Shown: piece after piece, positions 14,622-22,405 of the stretch
How positions within the stretch are numbered: position 1 is the first letter of the stretch
Layout: the number at the start of each line of letters is the position of its first letter
NCBI GenBank assembly: GCA_902478365.1
Contig: CABSKX010000027.1
Coordinates: 1-27,443, forward strand
Length of the DNA stretch: 27,443 nucleotides
Reading direction: 5' to 3'
Source: an uncultured Collinsella sp.
Lineage (GTDB): Bacteria; Actinomycetota; Coriobacteriia; Coriobacteriales; Coriobacteriaceae
Position numbers and translations under genes: made by a program
The notes under the pieces: generated by a model
The model's database searches: none
Told to the model about the DNA's origin: nothing
What the model saw: the letters and a program-made list of their open reading frames with translations, nothing else

Positions 14622-15179
14622 ATGGCAGAAGAGAAGTATGTGCCGCGTCTGAAGACCAAGTACAACAACGAGGTCAAGCAGCAGCTTCAGGACAAGTTCC
14701 AGTACGAGAACGTCATGATGATCCCCAAGTTTGAGAAGATCGTCGTGAACATGGGTGTCGGCGAGGCCGCTACCGATTCCAAGGCCATCGACGGTGCCGT
14801 GCGCGACCTGCGCGCCATCACCGGCCAGCAGCCGATGATCACCCGTGCCCGCAAGTCCATCGCTACCTTCCGCCTGCGCGCTGGTATGCCGATCGGCTGC
14901 AAGGTTACCCTGCGTGGCGACCGTATGTGGGAGTTCTTCGATCGTCTGACCTCCGTCGCGATCCCCCGTATCCGCGACTTCCGCGGCATCTCCGCCAAGA
15001 GCTTCGACGGCCGTGGTAACTTCTCCATGGGCGTCACCGAGCAGCTCATCTTCCCCGAGATCGACTTCGACTCCGTCGATCACCAGCGTGGTATGGACAT
15101 CACTTTCGTGACCACCGCCAACACCGATGAGGAGGCCAAGGCCCTTCTGGACGCCTTCGGTTTCCCGTTCAAGAAATAG
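14622..15179 (+). CDS. rplE: 50S ribosomal protein L5 (uL5)
   Basis: This 185-residue L5 binds 5S rRNA in the central protuberance. Typical stretches are KIVVNMGVGEA, the GQQPMITRARKSIATFRLR segment, DRLTSVAIPRIRDFRG and FSMGVTEQLIFPEI. The start is fixed by AAGGAG 7 nt upstream. In most bacteria it is preceded directly by rplN and rplX. Here the gene upstream is xdhC, so this is the first gene of the ribosomal block in the window. A strong hairpin separates it from rpsN. Confidence 0.97.
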   Translation: MAEEKYVPRLKTKYNNEVKQQLQDKFQYENVMMIPKFEKIVVNMGVGEAATDSKAIDGAVRDLRAITGQQPMITRARKSIATFRLRAGMPIGCKVTLRGDRMWEFFDRLTSVAIPRIRDFRGISAKSFDGRGNFSMGVTEQLIFPEIDFDSVDHQRGMDITFVTTANTDEEAKALLDAFGFPFKK

Positions 15180-15187
15180 GTTCACCT

Positions 15188-15229
15188 GCCCTAAAAGCGC
15201 CGTTTCCAAAAGGGGACGGCGCTTAGGGC
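15188..15229. repeat. Strong intercistronic hairpin, rplE-rpsN
   Basis: GCCCTAAAAGCGCCG (15188-15202) pairs with CGGCGCTTAGGGC (15217-15229), with a small internal bulge and a TTTCC/GGGGA inner segment. There is no T-run. Candidate roles are RNA processing, an attenuator or a ribosomal-protein binding site. Confidence 0.6.
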
Positions 15230-15258
15230 GAACAATACTCTATGTGAGGAGGATATAA

Positions 15259-15444
15259 GTGGCTAAGACATCGATGATCGTCAAGTGCAATCGCAAGCAG
15301 AAGTTCTCTACTCGTGAGTACACGCGCTGCCAGCGCTGCGGCCGTCCGCACTCTGTGTACCGCAAGTTCGGCCTGTGCCGTGTCTGCTTCCGTGAGCTTG
15401 CACTCAAGGGCGAGCTTCCCGGCGTTAAGAAGGCCAGCTGGTAA
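15259..15444 (+). CDS. rpsN: 30S ribosomal protein S14, zinc-binding type (uS14, type Z)
   Basis: This is the 61-residue zinc form of S14. The two Cys pairs CQRC and CRVC form the zinc ribbon, and the length matches type Z rather than the cysteine-free form of about 100 residues. The start is GTG at 15259, preceded by GAGGAGG. It lies in its normal place between rplE and rpsH, but with long gaps on both sides (79 and 119 nt). Confidence 0.97.
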   Translation: MAKTSMIVKCNRKQKFSTREYTRCQRCGRPHSVYRKFGLCRVCFRELALKGELPGVKKASW

Positions 15445-15563
15445 GTCACTACCAGCGTTTCAAGCATCCGTTTGGAACAGGGAAAACGCGCTAGTTAGGC
15501 TTTGCCGTTAAGGGCGGCGAAGAACCAAGAGCACGTGTTCATCAAGAACGAAGGAGAATCTGT

Positions 15564-15962
15564 ATGAACCTTACAGACCCGATCGCAGATATGCTTACGC
15601 GCATCCGTAACGCTAACTCTGTGAACAAGGCCACGGTCTCCATGCCGAGCAGCAAGAAGCTCGTCGAGATCGCTCGTGTTCTGCACGAGGAGGGCTACAT
15701 CGAGGGCTACGATGTCGAGGACACCGTTCCCCAGAAGACTCTGCACATCACGCTTAAGTATGGTCCCAAGAAGGCTAAGGTCATCAACGGCATCCGCCGC
15801 ATTTCCAAGCCGGGCCTGCGTAAGTACACCGGCGTTGCCGACATGCCCCGCGTCCGCGGTGGCCTTGGTACCGCCATTATTTCCACCAGCCATGGCGTCA
15901 TGACCGACCGCGATGCTCGCAAGCACAACGTCGGCGGCGAGATCATCGCTTACGTCTGGTAA
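15564..15962 (+). CDS. rpsH: 30S ribosomal protein S8 (uS8)
   Basis: This 132-residue S8 binds helix 21 of 16S rRNA. It begins with MNLTDPIADMLTRIRNAN and ends with the family pattern STSHGVMTDRDARKHNVGGE followed by IIAYVW. In E. coli, S8 represses the spc operon by binding near the L5 start. No equivalent site was identified here. GAAGGAG precedes the ATG. Confidence 0.97.
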   Translation: MNLTDPIADMLTRIRNANSVNKATVSMPSSKKLVEIARVLHEEGYIEGYDVEDTVPQKTLHITLKYGPKKAKVINGIRRISKPGLRKYTGVADMPRVRGGLGTAIISTSHGVMTDRDARKHNVGGEIIAYVW

Positions 15963-15995
15963 TTCGCTCGGTAGGTAGAAGGAAAGGAGATCACC

Positions 15996-16532
15996 GTGTC
16001 TCGTATCGGTAATAAGCCTGTCCAGATTCCCGCCGGAGTCGAAGTGGCAGTCAACGGCAACAACGTTGTCGTCAAGGGCCCCAAGGGCCAGCTCGAGCTC
16101 GATGTCTTTGAGAAGCTCGCTATCAACGTCGAGGACAACGTCCTCACCGTTTCCCGTCCCGACGACGAGCGTGAGACCCGTGCCCGCCACGGCCTCACCC
16201 GCGCCCTCATCCACAACATGGTTGTCGGCGTTTCCGAGGGCTTTGAGAAGAAGCTCGAGCTCGCCGGCGTCGGTTACCGCGTGCAGCAGAAGGGCAAGAA
16301 CCTCGAGTTCTCCCTGGGCTTCTCGCACCCCGTGATCGTCGAGGCTCCCGAGGGCATCACCTTCGAGGTTCCCGACAACACCCACGTGAACGTCAAGGGT
16401 ATCAACAAGCAGCAGGTCGGTCAGATCGCCGCTGAGATCCGCGGTCATCGTCCTCCCGAGCCTTACAAGGGCAAGGGTATCCACTACGTTGGCGAGCACA
16501 TCCGCCGCAAGCTGGGTAAGGCCGCCAAGTAG
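15996..16532 (+). CDS. rplF: 50S ribosomal protein L6 (uL6)
   Basis: This 178-residue L6 starts with SRIGNKPVQIPAGVEV and carries the two repeated L6 domains, with the C-terminal signature KQQVGQIAAEIR and PEPYKGKGIHY. The start is GTG at 15996 with AAAGGAG upstream. It is 33 nt after rpsH. Confidence 0.97.
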   Translation: MSRIGNKPVQIPAGVEVAVNGNNVVVKGPKGQLELDVFEKLAINVEDNVLTVSRPDDERETRARHGLTRALIHNMVVGVSEGFEKKLELAGVGYRVQQKGKNLEFSLGFSHPVIVEAPEGITFEVPDNTHVNVKGINKQQVGQIAAEIRGHRPPEPYKGKGIHYVGEHIRRKLGKAAK

Positions 16533-16557
16533 TCGTAACCGACTCACTCGCATAAGA

Positions 16558-16579
16558 CCAGCACCCCGTCAGGTGCTGG
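16558..16579. repeat. Intercistronic hairpin, rplF-rplR
   Basis: CCAGCACC (16558-16565) and GGTGCTGG (16572-16579) form a perfect 8-bp stem with a 6-nt loop and no T-run. It probably affects message processing or stability. Confidence 0.55.
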
Positions 16580-16607
16580 CAAGATCAACCTTTTTAGGAG
16601 TTTACGT

Positions 16608-16976
16608 ATGAACAAGCATAAGGCGAAGCTGGAAGGCCTCAAGCGTCGTCAGCGTCGTGTTCGCGGCAAGGTCTCGGGTACCGCCGAGCGTCCGCGTCTT
16701 CGCGTGACCCGTACTAACGCCAACATCTATGCCCAGATCATCGACGACAGCAAGGGCTCCAGCCTGACGCTCGTCTCTGCCTCGACCCTCGAGGCCGAGT
16801 TCAAGGGCACCCACACCTCGAACAAGGAGGCTGCGGAGAAGGTCGGTCAGCTCGTTGGCAAGCGCGCCATCGAGGCCGGCATCACCAAGGTCGCCTTCGA
16901 TCGTGGTGGCCGTATCTACCATGGCCGCGTCAAGGCCCTCGCCGACGGTGCTCGTGCCGCCGGTCTCGAGTTCTAG
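16608..16976 (+). CDS. rplR: 50S ribosomal protein L18 (uL18)
   Basis: This 122-residue L18 is a 5S rRNA-binding protein. It has a basic N-terminus, the central RPRLRVTRTNANIYAQIIDD and the C-terminal DRGGRIYHGRVKALADGARA. TAGGAG precedes the ATG, and rpsE starts 14 nt after its stop. Confidence 0.97.
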   Translation: MNKHKAKLEGLKRRQRRVRGKVSGTAERPRLRVTRTNANIYAQIIDDSKGSSLTLVSASTLEAEFKGTHTSNKEAAEKVGQLVGKRAIEAGITKVAFDRGGRIYHGRVKALADGARAAGLEF

Positions 16977-16990
16977 GAGGTATGTAGCAC

Positions 16991-17515
16991 ATGGCTCGTA
17001 ATCAGAAGCAGCAGCGCGAGGCCTCCGAGTTCGAGGAGCGCGTCGTTTACATCAACCGCGTGTCGAAGACCGTCAAGGGTGGTCGTCGCATGAGCCTCGT
17101 CGCTCTCGTCGTCGTTGGCGACGGCAAGGGTAACGTCGGCGTTGGCATGGGCAAGTCCGCTGAGGTGCCCATGGCCATCTCCAAGGCGTCTCTCGATGCC
17201 AAGAAGAACATGTTCCACGTGCCGGTGACCGATCAGGGCACCATCCCGCACGAGGTTCTCGGCCACTTTGGTGCCGGCCGCATCATCATCAAGCCCGCTG
17301 TCGAGGGTACCGGCGTTATCGCCGGCGGCGCTGTGCGTCCCCTCTTTGAGCTTGCTGGCATCAAGAACGTCCTGTCCAAGTCCCTCGGTACCGACAACGG
17401 CCTCAACATCATCAAGGCTGCCGTCGAGGGCCTCAAGGAGCTCTCCAGCCCTGAGGACGTCGCGGCTCGCCGTGGCCTGACGGTCTCCGAGATGTTCGTC
17501 GGTAAGGAGAACTAA
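16991..17515 (+). CDS. rpsE: 30S ribosomal protein S5 (uS5)
   Basis: This 174-residue S5 has the double-stranded RNA-binding-like N-terminal domain (ERVVYINRVSKTVKGGRRMS, then GDGKGNVGVGMGK) and the C-terminal domain with AGRIIIKPAVEGTGVIAGG. The start has GGAGG 9 nt upstream. Its stop lies 2 nt before rpmD, so the two are likely translationally coupled. Confidence 0.97.
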   Translation: MARNQKQQREASEFEERVVYINRVSKTVKGGRRMSLVALVVVGDGKGNVGVGMGKSAEVPMAISKASLDAKKNMFHVPVTDQGTIPHEVLGHFGAGRIIIKPAVEGTGVIAGGAVRPLFELAGIKNVLSKSLGTDNGLNIIKAAVEGLKELSSPEDVAARRGLTVSEMFVGKEN

Positions 17516-17517
17516 GC

Positions 17518-17700
17518 ATGGCTGACACCATCAAGATCAAGCAGGTCCGCAGCACCAACGGTTGCAAGCAGGACCAGGTCCGTACTGTCCGTGCCCTCGG
17601 TCTCCACAGGATCCGCGAGGTTCGCGAGATTGCTGACAACGAGTCCGTCCGCGGCATGATCTTCAAGGTTAAGCACCTTGTCGAGATTGTAGAGGAGTAG
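17518..17700 (+). CDS. rpmD: 50S ribosomal protein L30 (uL30)
   Basis: This 60-residue L30 has the typical IKIKQVRSTNGCKQDQVRTV opening and the LGLHRIREVREIADNESVRG core. It lies between rpsE and rplO with gaps of 2 and 3 nt. Confidence 0.95.
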   Translation: MADTIKIKQVRSTNGCKQDQVRTVRALGLHRIREVREIADNESVRGMIFKVKHLVEIVEE

Positions 17701-17703
17701 CAA

Positions 17704-18153
17704 ATGCAGCTTCACGATCTTACTCCCGCGCCCGGTTCCACCAAGAACCGCAAGCGCGTCGGCCGTGGCAATTCTTCGGGTCACGGCACCACTTCTGGCC
17801 GCGGTCAGAAGGGCCAGGGTTCCCGCTCTGGCGGCACCAAGGGTGCCGGCTTCGAGGGTGGCCAGACTCCGCTGGCTATGCGCCTGCCCAAGCTTCCGGG
17901 CTTCCGCAACCCCCGTCGTATCGAGTACACCGCTGTTAACGTTGAGCGTCTCGAGCGTAAGTTCGAGGATGGCGCTGTGATTGACGGTGCCGCTCTTAAG
18001 GCCGCTCGCATCACCAAGAGCGAGTTCGAGCCGGTCAAGGTGCTCGGCAATGGTGAGCTCACCAAGAAGTTCACGGTCAAGGTCGACAAGGTCAGCGCTT
18101 CTGCGCAGGCCAAGATCGAGGCCGCCGGCGGAAAGGTCGAGCTGCCGTGCTAA
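17704..18153 (+). CDS. rplO: 50S ribosomal protein L15 (uL15)
   Basis: This 149-residue L15 has an N-terminal Gly/Arg/Ser-rich extension (KRVGRGNSSGHGTTSGRGQK) that threads into 23S rRNA, then FEGGQTPLAMRLPKLPGF. The globular C-terminal half ends in IEAAGGKVELPC. Its last 7 bases overlap the start of secY. Confidence 0.97.
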   Translation: MQLHDLTPAPGSTKNRKRVGRGNSSGHGTTSGRGQKGQGSRSGGTKGAGFEGGQTPLAMRLPKLPGFRNPRRIEYTAVNVERLERKFEDGAVIDGAALKAARITKSEFEPVKVLGNGELTKKFTVKVDKVSASAQAKIEAAGGKVELPC

Positions 18154-19433
18154 ATGGTCTTAAGAATGCTTTCCGCATCAAAGAATTGCGCGAAAAGATT
18201 CTTTTTACCATAGCTATGCTCGTCGTGTACCGCATTGGTGCGCACGTTCCTGTGCCCGGCATTCCCTTCCAGGGGATGCTGGGCCTTTTCTCGACCGATA
18301 ACAATTCGGTCGCCGCAGGTGCTATGGCCCTCCTGAATCTTTTCTCTGGCGGCGCGTTGAGCTATGTCTCGGTGTTCTCTTTGGGCATCATGCCGTACAT
18401 CACGAGCTCGATTATCCTCCAGATGCTCCAGGCCGTCGTGCCTTCCCTGCATGAGCTTGCCCGCGAGGGCGAGGTCGGTCAGACCAAGATTACGCAGTAT
18501 TCGCGTTACCTTACCTTGGCTCTGGCAATCCTCAACTCCGTGGGTTACCTCTTCCTCTTTAAGAGCTTCGGCATCAGCTTTAATGGCGCCGGCGCTCCCG
18601 AGATCATCTTCGACCTCATGATCGTCGGCACGCTCACCGCGGGCGCCATGCTGATCATGTGGATTGGTGAGCTCATCACCCAGCGCGGTATCGGCAATGG
18701 CATGTCGCTGATCATCTTCGCGAACATCATGGCCGGTCTTCCGCAGGCGATTTTCTCCAGCACCGAGGGTAACGCCGGTGGCATCATCACGATGGTGATC
18801 ATCTGCGCCATCATCTTGCTGGTCATCCCGCTGATTGTTTTCCTTGAGCGCGGCCAGCGCCGCATTCCGGTCTCTTACGCCAAGCGCGTCGTGGGCCGTC
18901 GCATGATGGGTGGCCAGACCACCTACCTGCCCATCAAGGTCAACACCGCGGGTGTCGTGCCGATCATCTTCGCTTCGGCGCTGCTGTACTTCCCGGCCCA
19001 GATCGCCGTGTTCTTCCCCGGCATCGGCTGGATCCAGGCAGTTGCTTCTGCGCTTTCGACCGGTTGGCTCAACTGGGTGCTTAACGTTGTCCTCATCGTG
19101 TTCTTCGCGTACTTCTACACCTCCATGGTGTTCAACCCCGATGACACGGCCGACAACCTTAAGAAGCAGGGCGGCTTTATTCCGGGCGTCCGTCCGGGCA
19201 GGGCTACCGCGGCCTACATCAAGAACGCGCTCAACAAGATTACGCTTCCCAGCGCTGTCTTTTTGGCGCTCATCGCCATCGTGCCTTCGATTATCTTCTC
19301 CTTCACGGGCAACCATCTGATCCAGGCATTTGGCGGCACGTCCATCCTCATCATGGTCGGCGTCGTGCTCGACACGGTCGATAAGCTCGAAGGCCAGATC
19401 AAGATGTATGATTACGATGGATTCTTTAAATAG
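18147..19433 (+). CDS. secY: Protein translocase subunit SecY
   Basis: This 428-residue channel subunit of the Sec translocon is predicted to have ten membrane helices. It opens with GLKNAFRIKELREKILFT and the first helix. The plug region follows (VPVPGIPFQGM), and later come SYVSVFSLGIMPYITSSII, ERGQRRIPVSYAKR in the C4-C5 ribosome-binding loop, and FFAYFYTSMVFNPDDTADNL. The start is GTG at 18147, inside the end of rplO, with GGAAAGG upstream; this gives the standard N-terminus and implies translational coupling. adk follows after 18 nt. Confidence 0.97.
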   Translation: MLNGLKNAFRIKELREKILFTIAMLVVYRIGAHVPVPGIPFQGMLGLFSTDNNSVAAGAMALLNLFSGGALSYVSVFSLGIMPYITSSIILQMLQAVVPSLHELAREGEVGQTKITQYSRYLTLALAILNSVGYLFLFKSFGISFNGAGAPEIIFDLMIVGTLTAGAMLIMWIGELITQRGIGNGMSLIIFANIMAGLPQAIFSSTEGNAGGIITMVIICAIILLVIPLIVFLERGQRRIPVSYAKRVVGRRMMGGQTTYLPIKVNTAGVVPIIFASALLYFPAQIAVFFPGIGWIQAVASALSTGWLNWVLNVVLIVFFAYFYTSMVFNPDDTADNLKKQGGFIPGVRPGRATAAYIKNALNKITLPSAVFLALIAIVPSIIFSFTGNHLIQAFGGTSILIMVGVVLDTVDKLEGQIKMYDYDGFFK

Positions 19434-19451
19434 GCTAGAGGAGGATTGCTC

Positions 19452-20078
19452 ATGAACCTCGTATTGCTCGGAGCTCCGGGTGCCGGTAAGGGCACCGTCG
19501 CACAGGAGCTCGTCGCCGAGTTCGGCGTCGCTCACATTTCCACGGGCGACCTGCTGCGTGCTGCCGTCAAGGGTGGCACCGAGCTTGGTATTCAGGCTAA
19601 GAAGTACATGGACGCCGGCGAGCTCGTTCCCGACCAGCTCGTTATCGACCTTGTCAAGGAGCGCCTTGCCGCCGATGACGCCCAGCAGGGCTTCATCCTC
19701 GATGGCTTCCCGCGCAACACCGCCCAGGCTGTGACGCTCGATTCCGAGCTCTCCGCCATGGGTCGCGAGATTGACTGCGCCCTTCTGGTCGACGTGGCCC
19801 CCGAGGTCATCATCGACCGTCTGTCTTCGCGTCGCACCTGCCGCGCCTGCGGTTACACCGGCACCGCTGCCGATGCTACCTGCCCCAAGTGTGGTGGCGA
19901 GATGTATCAGCGCGACGACGACAAGCCCGAGACCATCAAGAACCGTCTCGACGTCTACGAGAAGTCCACGAGCCCGCTCGTCGACTACTATCGTGGCCAG
20001 GGTCTGCTCAAGTCGGTCAACGGTGACCAGGCTCGCGAGACCGTGTACGGGGATGTCAAAGAGGCTCTCGGTCTATGA
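19452..20078 (+). CDS. adk: Adenylate kinase, zinc-LID type
   Basis: This 208-residue enzyme interconverts ATP and AMP with two ADP. It has P-loop GAPGAGKGT (7-15), STGDLLR, FILDGFPRNT (81-90), and a LID domain carrying four cysteines (C130, C133, C144, C147) that form a structural zinc site. The loop between the two Cys pairs is compact. I chose the ATG at 19452 with GAGGAGG 8 nt upstream, rather than the TTG two codons earlier. The stop overlaps the start of map by 4 nt (ATGA). Confidence 0.97.
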   Translation: MNLVLLGAPGAGKGTVAQELVAEFGVAHISTGDLLRAAVKGGTELGIQAKKYMDAGELVPDQLVIDLVKERLAADDAQQGFILDGFPRNTAQAVTLDSELSAMGREIDCALLVDVAPEVIIDRLSSRRTCRACGYTGTAADATCPKCGGEMYQRDDDKPETIKNRLDVYEKSTSPLVDYYRGQGLLKSVNGDQARETVYGDVKEALGL

Positions 20079-20863
20079 TCAAGATTAAGTCTGCAACGCA
20101 AATCGAGCAGATGAAGAAGGCAGGAGCGCTATCTAAGATGGCGCTCCGCCACGTTGGAGCCATGGTTCGCCCTGGTGTTTCGACCTTTGAGCTCGATCAG
20201 CTTGCGGAGCAGATTATCCGCATGCATGGTGGCACCCCGGCCTTTAAGGGTTACGGTGGGTTCCCCGGTACCATCTGTGCATCGATCAACGATGCCGTGG
20301 TGCACGGTATTCCCAATCCTGACATGATCTTGCGCGATGGCGATATCATCTCCATCGATACGGGTGCCGTTGTCGACGGTTGGGTCGGCGATAACGCTTG
20401 GACGTTTTTCGTCGGTACCCCCACGCCCGAGGCCAAGGCCCTGTGCGAGGTTACGCGAGATTGCCTTAAGGCTGCCATCGAGCAGGCTGTTCCCGGTAAC
20501 CATATTGGGGACATTGGTTATGCCGTCCAGTCCCTCGCCGAGTCTCACGGCTATGGCGTGCTTCGCGATTATGTGGGGCACGGTATTGGCCATGTGATGC
20601 ACGAGGACCCCAACGTTCCAAATTATGGAAAGAAGGGGAGGGGCGTTCGTCTCCAGGCCGGTATGGTCATTGCCATCGAGCCGATGGTCACGATGGGATC
20701 CAATCATGTGAGCACGGGCTCCGATGGTTGGATCGTCACGACCAACGACCACCTGCCCGCCGCGCACTACGAGAACACCGTCGCCATTACCGATGACGGC
20801 CCGGTGATTCTCACCACCGACGCGCAAGGCGCTTGGTGTTCCTTGCAAGGCGGTGAAATGTAA
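20075..20863 (+). CDS. map: Methionine aminopeptidase type I
   Basis: This 262-residue enzyme removes the initiator methionine. All metal and catalytic residues are present: H77 in VHGIPN, D95 in SIDTGA, D106 in VGDNAW, H169 in VGHGIG, E202 in AIEPM and E233 in YENTVAI. It is a short type Ia form without the N-terminal SH3-binding extension. It starts within the adk stop (ATGA overlap). The last residues (GGEM) and the stop codon lie inside the outer arm of the nested palindrome at 20855-20983, so the C-terminus may have been reshaped by that element. Confidence 0.97.
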   Translation: MIKIKSATQIEQMKKAGALSKMALRHVGAMVRPGVSTFELDQLAEQIIRMHGGTPAFKGYGGFPGTICASINDAVVHGIPNPDMILRDGDIISIDTGAVVDGWVGDNAWTFFVGTPTPEAKALCEVTRDCLKAAIEQAVPGNHIGDIGYAVQSLAESHGYGVLRDYVGHGIGHVMHEDPNVPNYGKKGRGVRLQAGMVIAIEPMVTMGSNHVSTGSDGWIVTTNDHLPAAHYENTVAITDDGPVILTTDAQGAWCSLQGGEM

Positions 20864-20983
20864 AAGTCGCCGCCCCCTGATGCCCAACCTCGCCTTTCAA
20901 TTTCGAAGGCATAACCCCAAGGTCTATGCCTTCTCATTTCAAGGCGATCTTGGGCATCAGGAAACGGCTTTGTTTTACATTTC
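20855..20983. repeat. Large nested palindrome downstream of map
   Basis: Four pairs of arms are nested around one centre. They are GAAATGTAAAA (20855-20865) with TTTTACATTTC (20973-20983); CCTGATGCCCAA (20876-20887) with TTGGGCATCAGG (20950-20961); CGCCTT (20891-20896) with AAGGCG (20941-20946); and GAAGGCATA (20905-20913) with TATGCCTTC (20925-20933). A CCAA tetraloop closed by ACC/GGT sits in the middle. The outer left arm contains the map stop codon. Such a structure could be a MITE-like insertion or a strong RNA fold that separates map from infA. Confidence 0.9.
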
Positions 20984-20991
20984 AAATGTAA
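20975..20991. promoter_or_regulatory. Perfect 17-bp palindrome upstream of infA
   Basis: TTACATTTCAAATGTAA is an 8-1-8 perfect palindrome that overlaps the right outer arm of the nested repeat. The half-site AAATGTAA also occurs across the map stop codon (20857-20864). It looks like a dimeric repressor site, but may simply come from the repeat ends. Confidence 0.45.
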
Positions 20992-21027
20992 CAAGTTTCA
21001 CTTAGTTGTGGAGCCATTACGAAGATA

Positions 21028-21056
21028 TTACGATACGTGCACGCGTATTGTAGAAT
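21028..21056 (+). promoter_or_regulatory. Possible promoter for infA
   Basis: TAGAAT (21051-21056) matches TATAAT at five of six positions, with TTACGA (21028-21033) 17 bp upstream as a weak -35. A direct repeat ATTACGA occurs at 21016-21022 and 21027-21033, 11 bp apart. The 232-bp gap and the large palindrome after map make a separate infA promoter plausible. Confidence 0.4.
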
Positions 21057-21095
21057 ACTCAATCGCTGTCGTTTTCTAGAGAAAGATGATTGCTT

Positions 21096-21314
21096 GTGAA
21101 GAAGGAAGACGCAATTGAGCTCGAGGGTACGGTAAAGGAACCGCTGCCCAACGCCATGTTTAAGGTCGAGCTCGAGAACGGTCATTCGGTTCTGTGCAAC
21201 ATTTCTGGCAAGATCCGAATGAATTACATCCGTATTCTCCCCGGTGACAGGGTTGTCGTGGAGCTTTCCCCGTACGACCTGACCCGCGGCCGCATCACCT
21301 ATCGCTATAAATAG
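21096..21314 (+). CDS. infA: Translation initiation factor IF-1
   Basis: This is a 72-residue OB-fold protein that binds the ribosomal A site during initiation. It has the family pattern IELEGTVKEPLPNAMFKVEL, ISGKIRMNYIRILPGDRV and SPYDLTRGRITYRYK. I chose the GTG at 21096 because it gives the usual 72-residue length starting MKKEDAIE. An in-frame TTG two codons earlier is also possible. The upstream purine-rich stretch GAGAAAGA serves as binding site. rpmJ follows after 150 nt. Confidence 0.95.
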   Translation: MKKEDAIELEGTVKEPLPNAMFKVELENGHSVLCNISGKIRMNYIRILPGDRVVVELSPYDLTRGRITYRYK

Positions 21315-21464
21315 CGGCACGCATACACGCACTCCTTTTCCGACTGCAGGCTTAGCTCAACCTACGGTCGGGTTGTGTGTGAAGACCAGCCATAGTTTTA
21401 AACGCCTGCGGCTGGGCGAGTAGATAGTAGGGAAGTAGTTTGAGCGCTACCGAAAGGAAGAACG

Positions 21465-21578
21465 ATGAAGGTACGTCCTTCGGTCAAGAAGATGTGCGAT
21501 AAGTGCAAAATCATTAGGCGCCATGGCAAGGTCCTCGTCATTTGCGAGAACCCCCGTCATAAGCAGCGTCAGGGTTAA
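21465..21578 (+). CDS. rpmJ: 50S ribosomal protein L36 (bL36), zinc type
   Basis: A 37-residue open frame reads MKVRPSVKKMCDKCKIIRR at its start. It carries the CCCH zinc site C11, C14, C27 and H32 of the zinc-binding (C+) form of L36. GAAAGGAAG precedes the ATG. It lies in its standard position between infA and rpsM. Confidence 0.97.
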   Translation: MKVRPSVKKMCDKCKIIRRHGKVLVICENPRHKQRQG

Positions 21579-21592
21579 GAGAGGAGACTACG

Positions 21593-21967
21593 TTGGCCCG
21601 TATTAATGGTGTCGACCTCCCGCGTGAGAAGCGCGTTGAGATCGGTCTGACCTACATTTACGGCATCGGCCGCACCACTGCGACGAAGATTTGCGTCGAG
21701 TGCAACGTTAACGTGGATACGCGCGTTAAGGACCTCACCGAGGATGAGGTTAACGCCATCCGCGATTATATCGACAAGAACCAGATCATGGTTGAGGGCG
21801 ACCTCCGCCGTGAGCGCAACCAGAACGTCAAGCGCCTTATGGACATCGGCTGCAACCGCGGCCTTCGTCACCGCAAGGGCCTCCCGGTCCGCGGCCAGCG
21901 CACCCACACTAACGCTCGTACCCGCAAGGGCCCGAAGCGTCAGATCGGTGCTAAGAAGAAGAAATAA
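21593..21967 (+). CDS. rpsM: 30S ribosomal protein S13 (uS13)
   Basis: This 124-residue S13 sits at the head of the 30S subunit. It has ARINGVDLPREKRVEIGLTY, the IGRTTA motif and the C-terminal RGLRHRKGLPVRGQRTHTNA with a basic tail. The start codon is TTG at 21593, preceded by GAGAGGAG. This is a rare start for such a strongly expressed gene, but it is required by the conserved N-terminus. Confidence 0.97.
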   Translation: MARINGVDLPREKRVEIGLTYIYGIGRTTATKICVECNVNVDTRVKDLTEDEVNAIRDYIDKNQIMVEGDLRRERNQNVKRLMDIGCNRGLRHRKGLPVRGQRTHTNARTRKGPKRQIGAKKKK

Positions 21968-21981
21968 GGAGCGCTAGATAG

Positions 21982-22386
21982 ATGGCTACTGCTAAGAAGA
22001 ACGTTCGCGCTGCCCGTCTGAAGCGCGCGGACCGTAAGAACATTTCCGTGGGCCAGGCTCACATTCGTTCTACGTTCAACAACACGATCGTTTCGATCAC
22101 CGATCCCCAGGGCAACGTCATTTCCTGGAAGTCGGCTGGCCAGGTGGGCTTCAAGGGCTCCCGTAAGTCCACGCCGTTCGCTGCCCAGATGGCTGCCGAG
22201 GCTGCTGCCAAGCAGGCCATGGAGCACGGCATGAAGAAGGTTTCCGTCTTCGTCAAGGGCCCCGGCTCCGGTCGTGAGACCGCCATCCGCTCCCTCCAGG
22301 CTGCTGGCCTCGAGGTCTCGAGCATCCAGGACAAGACCCCCATCCCGCACAACGGCTGCCGCCCCAAGAAGCGTCGCCGCGTGTAA
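21982..22386 (+). CDS. rpsK: 30S ribosomal protein S11 (uS11)
   Basis: This 134-residue S11 is a platform protein. It contains AHIRSTFNNTIVSITDPQGN, SWKSAGQVGFKGSRKSTPFA and the C-terminal TPIPHNGCRPKKRRRV. AAGGAG lies upstream, 14 nt after the rpsM stop. Confidence 0.97.
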   Translation: MATAKKNVRAARLKRADRKNISVGQAHIRSTFNNTIVSITDPQGNVISWKSAGQVGFKGSRKSTPFAAQMAAEAAAKQAMEHGMKKVSVFVKGPGSGRETAIRSLQAAGLEVSSIQDKTPIPHNGCRPKKRRRV

Positions 22387-22405
22387 CTGAAAGGATCGTA
22401 TCAAT

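Noticed and set aside
14335..14652. 105-codon plus-strand frame across the rplE leader
   Set aside because: It starts inside the palindromic repeat, runs into rplE in another frame and has no binding site.
18150..19535. Minus-strand 461-codon frame over secY
   Set aside because: Highly charged Asp/Glu/His/Arg-rich mirror of membrane-helix codons.
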